From Nitrospirota bacterium (GTDB lineage: Bacteria > Nitrospirota > Nitrospiria > Nitrospirales > Nitrospiraceae): DNA of 19,841 nucleotides. Below, one piece after another: positions 14,053-19,841 of this stretch. How positions within the stretch are numbered: the first letter of the stretch is position 1; the number at the start of each line of letters is the position of its first letter. The position numbers and the translations under genes were made by a program. The DNA lies in contig JAHWYE010000005.1 of the NCBI GenBank assembly GCA_020028195.1, forward strand, positions 1 to 19,841, read 5' to 3'. Below the pieces are notes generated by a model. The model made no database searches, was not told where the DNA came from, and was given only the letters and a program-made list of their open reading frames with translations.

Positions 14053-15840
14053 ATGGAAAAGAGGGTCGTTATCTTTCTGATTCTTGCGCTCGCGATTATT
14101 ATCGGCTATGACTATTTGCTGAAGCAGATGGGGATGGTCCAGTCGCCCCCTCAGCCAGATCAGCCTCGCACGATCGAGAGTCCCTCAGCTTCCGCAAAAG
14201 GTCCTGAATCCCCCAGCGCGCCTCTCCCAGTTGTGTCCGCACCCACCCTCGGGTCTGCACGCCTCGATGCGAGAGAGAAGGACGCGCGATCTCCTGTTGA
14301 GGAGCAGACCTACGAGGTTGTGACGGACCTATTTCGGGCGGTATTCACCAACCGTGGAGCGGTCATCAAGGGGTGGGAACTCAAGCGTTACTCGACCAAG
14401 GGCCCCGATGGGCCGCAACCAGTTCAACTCATGTATTCCGGGGGTAAGTTTAAGGGGCCGCTGTCCCTTCAGGTCCCGGACCCGGTCATCAGCAGACAAT
14501 TATTGGACGGTCTGTATCAGGTTGAGCAAGATTTTTCCACGCTGGATGAGGCTCATCCTAACGGCCATCTCACCTTCGCCTATCAAGATCCCAGGGGTGG
14601 CTTGCGTGTGGAGAAGCAACTCACCTTCCACTACCACAGTTACCTCGTGGATGTCTCGGTCAAGGCCGAGGGGCTGAGGGGCACAGTGGATATCGGCCTG
14701 GGCACGAACTTCGGGATCCTGGAATGGGGAGAGGGGTTCATCGGGCTCATTGGACCGGCCTCGTTGGTGGATGACAAGATCGAGAAAGACACCCCTGATG
14801 GAGAATTGGAACGCAAAGGCACAGTCCGGTGGGTGGCTCTCCAGGACAAGTATTTCTTGAGCGTGTTGATCCCCGGCGAAGCGACCGCCGCACTGGTCAA
14901 GAAAGAAGGTGACAAGCTCGTATCCGCTGGCATTCGGATTGCTCAGGGCGACCCGTCATCAGCCCTCAAACTGCAGTTGTATGCTGGTCCTAAGGAATTC
15001 GACACGCTCAAATCGTTGAATGTCGGTCTGGAAGATACCATAGACTTCGGCTGGTTCATCTATGGGAGCTGGAGCTTCGTCAAATTCGTGGCCAAGCCGA
15101 TCTTTTACATCCTCCGTTTCATTTACGACTATACCGGAAATTACGGCGTGACGATTATCCTTCTGACAGTCGGCATCAAACTGCTGTTCGTTCCCCTCCA
15201 GTACAAGAGCTACAAGTCCATGAAGGATATGCAGGGCGTCCAGCCCAAAGTCGTCGCCATGCAGGCGAAGTACAAGGACGACCGGGAGCGGCTCAACCGA
15301 GAGCTTATCAAGCTCTACCGCGACCATAAGGTGAATCCTGTGGGGGGATGCCTCCCGATGCTGCTTCAAATGCCGGTGTTCGTCGCGCTGTTCAACATCT
15401 TGTACATGACGATTGACCTTCGTCAGGCCCCATTTGTCTTGTGGATCACGGATCTCTCGGTCCAAGACCCCTATTACGTCCTTCCTGTGATCATGGGAGT
15501 TTCCATGGTCGTCCAGCAGAAGATCATGCCTACCACCATGGATCCGACCCAAGCCAAGATCATGCTGCTCATGCCGGCCTTTCTCACCCTCTTGTTTCTG
15601 ACTTTCCCAGCCGGGCTGGTGCTCTACTGGCTCACCAACAATGTACTCACCATCCTTCAGCAGTTTGTGACAGATCGGTATGTCTTCAAGAAGCCGACAT
15701 TCATGTCCGCTTCAGAGGGCACGGCTGCAGTCGCCTCGCCTGTGGATGGGGAGAAACAGGCCGGAAAAAGGAAGAAGGACAAGGTCGTGCAGAGGGCTGA
15801 GGCGGAGAGCTCGGTTGAGCCATCAGCGGATAAGCCATGA
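14053..15840 (+). CDS. yidC: Membrane protein insertase YidC, Gram-negative type
   Basis: A 595-residue inner-membrane insertase working alone or with SecYEG. It has an N-terminal membrane helix (VVIFLILALAIIIGYDYLL), a Pro/Ser-rich linker (about 31-65), and a large periplasmic beta domain (about 85-330). The conserved Oxa1-like core runs from about 340 to 540, with FVPLQYKSYKSMKDMQGVQP, then NPVGGCLPMLLQMPVF, and a last helix with FPAGLVLYWLTNN. At the position of the groove arginine (R366 in E. coli) there is K376 (GIKLLFVPL), a common substitution. The C-terminal tail is charged and basic (KQAGKRKKDKVVQRAEAE), which may contact the ribosome. A TAAGGGAG ribosome site lies upstream. The stop overlaps the mnmE start in ATGA. 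Confidence 0.97.
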   Translation: MEKRVVIFLILALAIIIGYDYLLKQMGMVQSPPQPDQPRTIESPSASAKGPESPSAPLPVVSAPTLGSARLDAREKDARSPVEEQTYEVVTDLFRAVFTNRGAVIKGWELKRYSTKGPDGPQPVQLMYSGGKFKGPLSLQVPDPVISRQLLDGLYQVEQDFSTLDEAHPNGHLTFAYQDPRGGLRVEKQLTFHYHSYLVDVSVKAEGLRGTVDIGLGTNFGILEWGEGFIGLIGPASLVDDKIEKDTPDGELERKGTVRWVALQDKYFLSVLIPGEATAALVKKEGDKLVSAGIRIAQGDPSSALKLQLYAGPKEFDTLKSLNVGLEDTIDFGWFIYGSWSFVKFVAKPIFYILRFIYDYTGNYGVTIILLTVGIKLLFVPLQYKSYKSMKDMQGVQPKVVAMQAKYKDDRERLNRELIKLYRDHKVNPVGGCLPMLLQMPVFVALFNILYMTIDLRQAPFVLWITDLSVQDPYYVLPVIMGVSMVVQQKIMPTTMDPTQAKIMLLMPAFLTLLFLTFPAGLVLYWLTNNVLTILQQFVTDRYVFKKPTFMSASEGTAAVASPVDGEKQAGKRKKDKVVQRAEAESSVEPSADKP

Positions 15841-17291
15841 GCGGAGAATTACAGGACACGATCTGCGCCATTGCGACTCCAGTAGGAGAAGGTGGGATCG
15901 GGGTTCTGAGAATTAGCGGGGAGAAGGCCATTGAAGCGGCGACCGGTCTTGTGAAGCTCCGGTCCGGCAGACCGCTCAAGTCTGTCACAAGCCACGTCAT
16001 GTACCATGCCGACCTTCTTGAGGCTATGCCCGTACAAGAACCCCAGACAGGACTGGTCCAGGCCAGGAACTGGCGGCCTGTTTCCTCCCTGGCCATTGAC
16101 GAAGCGCTCGTCGTTGTGATGAGAGCTCCCCGTTCCTACACGGCCGAAGATGTGGTGGAAATCCAGTGCCATGGGGGACCATTGGTTCTCCAGACCCTGT
16201 GCGAGGCAGTGATCCGTCGGGGGGCCCGGCTGGCTGAACCTGGTGAGTTCACCAAGCGCGCGTTCCTGAACGGGCGGCTCGACCTCACGCAGGCTGAGGC
16301 AGTTCTCGACACGATTCGAGCCAAAACGGCCGGCAGCCTTCGGATTGCGCAGGAACACCTGCGTGGAGCCTTGTCGTCTGAAATTGATCGAATGCGGGAG
16401 GCACTGATCCGCCTGCTTGCCCACGTGGAAGCCGCCATCGACTTCACTGAGGAGGACATTGCGTTTATCCGTCCAGAGGAGCTTGCAGCGAATCTTCAAA
16501 AGACGATTGAAGAACTCTCCCGCTTAGCGAGCAGTTGTCGGGAGGGACGTATTCTCCGGGAGGGTGTGACCGCCGCGATAATGGGGCATCCTAACGTGGG
16601 CAAGTCCAGTCTGCTGAACGCGCTCCTGCGGACTGATCGCGCTATCGTCACGCCGGTGCCGGGGACGACACGCGATGTACTCGAAGAGGTGCTGAACATC
16701 AGGGGGGTGCCGGTGCGGCTGTTTGACACAGCTGGAGTCCATAGCACTGAGGATCCGGTCGAACAGGAGGGCGTCAGGCGCAGCCTGGCCGTTATGGAGC
16801 AAGCGGAGTTGTTGCTGATTGTCTTGGATGGCTCGATGCCGCTTACCGAGGAGGACCACGAGCTGCTGGCCCGGCACCGGGACAAGAAGCGGTTGGTGGT
16901 GGTCAACAAGACCGATTTGCCCTGTCGGATTGATTCATCAGCACTTGCATCGTTGGAGCATGACGAACCGGCTTGCGCCGTAGTTTGCATCTCGGCCAAA
17001 ACCGGGGACGGTCTGGACGATCTACGGGACCGTCTTCGGGCGATGATTCTTCGCGCAGACTTTGAGCCGGGCGAGTCGATCGTGGTCACGCATCTGCGCC
17101 ATCAAAGTGCGCTGCTCAAGGCCAAAGAGGCGCTGACGAACGCCGCCGGATCTGTTGGAGCGAAACTTTCGGGAGAATTCGTGGCTATGGACCTTCGAGC
17201 TGCCATTGATGCCCTGGGCGAAATTACCGGTGCGGTCAGCACGGACGATATCCTGGATCGCATCTTTCGGGAGTTTTGCATCGGGAAATGA
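15837..17291 (+). CDS. mnmE: tRNA modification GTPase MnmE
   Basis: A 484-residue GTPase that with MnmG installs the carboxymethylaminomethyl group at C5 of wobble U34 in certain tRNAs. The N-terminal folate-binding domain begins DTICAIATPVGEGGIGVLRISG. The G domain has G1 GHPNVGKSS (250-258), PGTTRD (275-280), DTAG (297-300) and NKTD (357-360). The C-terminal CIGK supplies the catalytic Cys for the modification chemistry. Relative to the common length of about 455, there are some 20 extra residues in the N-terminal domain before IDEALVVVMRAP (around residues 61-87). Translationally coupled to yidC by a 4-base overlap. Confidence 0.97.
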   Translation: MSGELQDTICAIATPVGEGGIGVLRISGEKAIEAATGLVKLRSGRPLKSVTSHVMYHADLLEAMPVQEPQTGLVQARNWRPVSSLAIDEALVVVMRAPRSYTAEDVVEIQCHGGPLVLQTLCEAVIRRGARLAEPGEFTKRAFLNGRLDLTQAEAVLDTIRAKTAGSLRIAQEHLRGALSSEIDRMREALIRLLAHVEAAIDFTEEDIAFIRPEELAANLQKTIEELSRLASSCREGRILREGVTAAIMGHPNVGKSSLLNALLRTDRAIVTPVPGTTRDVLEEVLNIRGVPVRLFDTAGVHSTEDPVEQEGVRRSLAVMEQAELLLIVLDGSMPLTEEDHELLARHRDKKRLVVVNKTDLPCRIDSSALASLEHDEPACAVVCISAKTGDGLDDLRDRLRAMILRADFEPGESIVVTHLRHQSALLKAKEALTNAAGSVGAKLSGEFVAMDLRAAIDALGEITGAVSTDDILDRIFREFCIGK

Positions 17292-17300
17292 GCCGGCGAA

Positions 17301-17351
17301 AGGCAAGGGGCTAGAGGCAGGCCGTATCATTTGACCTATCGCCCTTGGCCT
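17301..17351 (+). other. Possible hairpin in the mnmE-mnmG spacer
   Basis: AGGCAAGGG (17301-17309) can pair with CCCTTGGCCT (17342-17351) with one bulged base, leaving a 32-base loop. There is no following T tract, so it is not a classical terminator. It may be chance or a processing or attenuation element. Confidence 0.2.
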
Positions 17352-17377
17352 CGCGCCTCCAATCATGCAGTATTTGT

Positions 17378-19261
17378 ATGACACGACAGTATGACATCGT
17401 CGTAGTCGGTGGAGGCCACGCCGGCTGTGAAGCGGCTCTTGCAGCCGCCCGGATGGGGGCGCGAGTCCTCCTGCTGACGATGGATGAGGATAAGATCGCC
17501 CAGATGTCCTGCAACCCCGCAGTCGGCGGGATCGCCAAAGGGCACTTGGTGAAGGAAATTGATGCGCTGGGCGGCGAGATGGGTCGCAACACCGACCGGG
17601 CAGGGATTCAGTTTCGGATGCTCAACACCAGCAAGGGGCCGGCGGTCCGGGCGTTGCGGGCTCAGTGCGACAAGAAGCTCTATAGACAGGCCATGCTGCA
17701 GACACTTCGCTCCCAGTTGGGGCTCGACATCGGCCGCGGCACGGTTGACCGCGTGGTCACACAAGGCGGGGCAGTCACGGGGGTGCTTACCGATTCCCGG
17801 GAGCAGATCTCTGCAAGAGCGGTAATTCTTACATCAGGTACATTCCTTAAGGGATTAATTCATGTCGGGATGAATCATTTCCCGGCCGGACGTGGTGGGG
17901 AGGCTTCGGCAGAGCATCTCTCGGACTGTATGCGTGACCTGGGATTCGAAGTGGGACGCCTGAAGACCGGCACTCCGCCGCGTCTGGATCGTGACTCCAT
18001 CAATTTTGACATCATGATCCCGCAACCAGGTGATGATCCCCCACCTCCATTTTCGTATCGAACGGAGAGAATTACACTGCCTCAGGTGTCGTGCCATCTC
18101 ACGTACACCAATGAACAGACCCACGCCATCATCCGTGAGAATCTTGATCGCTCCCCCATGTACAGCGGTGTGATCGACTCGGTCGGTCCGCGGTACTGTC
18201 CCTCAATCGAGGACAAAGTTGTTCGCTTCGCGGACAAAAGCAGGCACCAGGTTTTTATTGAGCCTGAAGGGTTGGACACCAGCGAATACTATCCGAACGG
18301 GATCTCCACAAGTCTACCGGTTGATGTTCAGTCGAAGATTCTGCGGACAATACCTGGACTGGAGCATGCCAGGATGCTGAAGCCCGGCTATGCGATTGAG
18401 TACGACTACTTTCCACCCCGGCAACTTCATCCCACCCTGGAAACCAAACAGGTCGCTGGGCTTTACCATGCTGGGCAGATCAATGGAACGTCCGGATATG
18501 AAGAGGCGGCTGCACAAGGAATTATGGCCGGGATCAATGCTGCCCTGCAGATGCGCGGAAAGCCTCCACTCGTGTTGGATCGGTCTCAGGCCTATATTGG
18601 AGTCTTGATCGACGACCTTATCACGAAGGATGCCCGCGAGCCGTACCGTATGTTTACTTCTCGGGCCGAATATCGCTTACTGCTCCGCCAGGACAATGCA
18701 GATTTCAGATTGATGGACATAGGCTTCCACCTTGGTTTGATCCCAGAACCCGCCCATTCACGATTTTTGACCAAGCGTGAATCCGTCGATCGAGAGGTCA
18801 AGCGCCTGAAGCAAACCAGGCCTGAGTGGACCGCTAAGTTCAGAAAGGAACTGGCTGCTTTGGAGCTAAATGGCGTCACTCCAGACCTCACCCTTGCCCA
18901 GCTATTGAAGAGACAGGAATTGAGCTATGGTGGGCTGTTAGAGATGACTGGCGAGACTGGCCCAGAAAACGGAGAAGTCAGAGATTGCGTCGAGATAACA
19001 GTGAAATATGAAGGATACATTCGGCGTCAGCTTCAGCAAGTGGCTGGCTTCAAGAAACTAGAGGAGCGATGGATCCCGACCACATTTAACTATGACGGTG
19101 TGACAGGTTTCTCTCGAGAAGTGTTAGAAAAATTCAAACGAGTCAGGCCAGCTTCCGTTGGACAAGCTTCGCGCATTTCCGGAGTCACCCCTGCCGCCAT
19201 CTCTCTGCTCGTGGTTGCTCTAGAACGAGATAGACGACTAGGCCGTTTACTGAAACCCTAA
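17378..19261 (+). CDS. mnmG: tRNA U34 carboxymethylaminomethyltransferase FAD subunit MnmG
   Basis: A 627-residue FAD- and NADH-using partner of MnmE. The Rossmann motif VVVGGGHAGCEAA is at residues 8-20. Family stretches include CNPAVGGIAKGHLVKEIDAL, the loop around VRFADKSRHQVFIEPEG, and YAIEYDYFPPRQL. Length matches E. coli MnmG (629). I use the ATG at 17378, which gives MTRQYDIVVVGGG; a TTG at 17345 is in frame but would push the FAD motif too far in. No strong ribosome site precedes either. The last few hundred bases are more AT-rich than the rest of the gene. Eighty-six bases separate it from mnmE. Confidence 0.97.
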   Translation: MTRQYDIVVVGGGHAGCEAALAAARMGARVLLLTMDEDKIAQMSCNPAVGGIAKGHLVKEIDALGGEMGRNTDRAGIQFRMLNTSKGPAVRALRAQCDKKLYRQAMLQTLRSQLGLDIGRGTVDRVVTQGGAVTGVLTDSREQISARAVILTSGTFLKGLIHVGMNHFPAGRGGEASAEHLSDCMRDLGFEVGRLKTGTPPRLDRDSINFDIMIPQPGDDPPPPFSYRTERITLPQVSCHLTYTNEQTHAIIRENLDRSPMYSGVIDSVGPRYCPSIEDKVVRFADKSRHQVFIEPEGLDTSEYYPNGISTSLPVDVQSKILRTIPGLEHARMLKPGYAIEYDYFPPRQLHPTLETKQVAGLYHAGQINGTSGYEEAAAQGIMAGINAALQMRGKPPLVLDRSQAYIGVLIDDLITKDAREPYRMFTSRAEYRLLLRQDNADFRLMDIGFHLGLIPEPAHSRFLTKRESVDREVKRLKQTRPEWTAKFRKELAALELNGVTPDLTLAQLLKRQELSYGGLLEMTGETGPENGEVRDCVEITVKYEGYIRRQLQQVAGFKKLEERWIPTTFNYDGVTGFSREVLEKFKRVRPASVGQASRISGVTPAAISLLVVALERDRRLGRLLKP

Positions 19262-19364
19262 TTCCCGCCCATCCATCCCTACCGCTTCAGCTAGGACTGG
19301 AGGTCATTGGTTCTTCTTACGCTTTCAAAAAATAGAGCTTGACGCGGATCAAAGTTTGTCGTAG

Positions 19365-19841
19365 ATGTTCCACGTGGAACAATCGACACGGTTTGCGGAG
19401 TTTTTGACGGGAGGGTTAGCACAACTTGGGTTTTCCATAACTTGCACTCAAGTATCTGATTTTGTTTCCTATTACAATGAATTAATAGCTTGGAATAAGA
19501 GAATTAATCTCACCACAATCACGCAAGAAAAGGAAATAGCAGTCAAACATTTTCTCGACTCACTAGCTTACAGTAAGGTACTTTCCCCCTTCCCCAATGA
19601 CAATGAATCCTTGCTCGACGTGGGGTCCGGAGCTGGATTTCCAGGACTACCATTAAAGATTTGTCATCCAGATCTTGACTTGACCCTATTGGAACCGAGC
19701 ATGAAGAAGACCGCATTTCTGCGACATGTCATCGGGAAGCTCGGGCTCAAGAAAACGGTTGTCCTTTCTACACGACTCCAAGATCTCAGCATGGAGCCAG
19801 CACATCTGGGACGCTATCGATATATCGTGACTCGAGCCGTT
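19365..19841 (+). CDS. rsmG: 16S rRNA (guanine-N7) methyltransferase RsmG, 3' truncated
   Basis: The first 159 residues of RsmG, which methylates N7 of G527 in 16S rRNA (E. coli numbering) using S-adenosylmethionine; the rest lies beyond the window. Diagnostic stretches are AWNKRINLTTIT (42-53), KHFLDSL (61-67), the SAM-binding LLDVGSGAGFPGLPL (83-97), LLEPSMKKTAFL (108-119) and VTRAV at the cut. The ATG at 19365 gives MFHVEQ, whose codons form a parS palindrome. No Shine-Dalgarno is visible. Codon use and base composition are clearly more AT-rich than in the genes to the left. It follows mnmG by 103 bases; parA and parB commonly come next. Confidence 0.95.
   Translation, partial: MFHVEQSTRFAEFLTGGLAQLGFSITCTQVSDFVSYYNELIAWNKRINLTTITQEKEIAVKHFLDSLAYSKVLSPFPNDNESLLDVGSGAGFPGLPLKICHPDLDLTLLEPSMKKTAFLRHVIGKLGLKKTVVLSTRLQDLSMEPAHLGRYRYIVTRAV
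19366..19381. other. parS: parS-type ParB binding site
   Basis: TGTTCCACGTGGAACA is a perfect 16-bp palindrome that fits the chromosomal parS consensus (NGTTNCACGTGNAACN). It covers the second and third bases of the rsmG ATG and the next codons, encoding FHVEQ. Chromosomal parS sites are typically found in this origin-proximal neighbourhood near rsmG and parAB, so both sequence and context agree. Confidence 0.85.

Noticed and set aside
16420..16436. CACGTG core inside mnmE as a second parS site
   Set aside because: Only the right flank resembles the consensus; the left flank does not have GTTN, and it is not a full palindrome. CACGTG cores near 6054 and 7258 fail in the same way.

Overview
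The window is ordinary-looking chromosomal DNA of a Gram-negative bacterium with fairly high G+C, except for an AT-richer right end. The Gram-negative call rests on YidC with a large periplasmic domain, two lipoproteins with Lol-type outer-membrane sorting residues, and several periplasmic L,D-transpeptidase-type enzymes. A Nitrospirota-type organism (Nitrospira-like) is my best guess. That is an impression from the gene families and their arrangement, not something I could test. I see no insertion sequence, phage, CRISPR array, tRNA or rRNA.

Layout. Positions 3-1598 (+) hold the C-terminal part of a large FtsX-type ABC permease cut by the window edge. From 12759 down to 1611 every gene is on the minus strand. 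This run has three blocks in transcription order. (1) An envelope block: a small Ala/Pro/Lys-rich secreted protein (12759-12535), a helical DUF4398-like lipoprotein (12376-11741), a YafK-type L,D-transpeptidase lipoprotein (11744-10593), a canonical YkuD L,D-transpeptidase (10586-9945), and a secreted protein (9911-9270) that looks like a degenerate YkuD relative. (2) A sugar-phosphate block: glucose-6-phosphate isomerase, 6-phosphogluconolactonase, glucokinase and ribose-5-phosphate isomerase (9179-4917), tightly packed. (3) An M1 aminopeptidase and a single-domain response regulator.

After a 409-base divergent intergenic region with a perfect consensus sigma-70 promoter, the plus strand carries the classic origin-proximal block rpmH-rnpA-yidD-yidC-mnmE-mnmG-rsmG. 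It makes ribosomal protein L34, the RNase P protein, the membrane insertase pair YidD/YidC, the two subunits of the tRNA wobble-uridine modification enzyme, and a 16S rRNA methyltransferase cut by the right edge. A perfect 16-bp parS-type palindrome sits on the rsmG start codon, so chromosome segregation machinery probably acts here.

The most interesting items are: the parS site built into the rsmG start; the row of three YkuD-type proteins behind a helical lipoprotein and a Lys-rich secreted protein, which could be a cell-wall attachment or remodelling module; a 20-bp RNA hairpin whose three non-Watson-Crick pairs are all G-U only in the minus-strand RNA; and an Arg-rich tail on a stand-alone PGI of the transaldolase-fusion type. 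I do not see a clearly new defence or mobile system.
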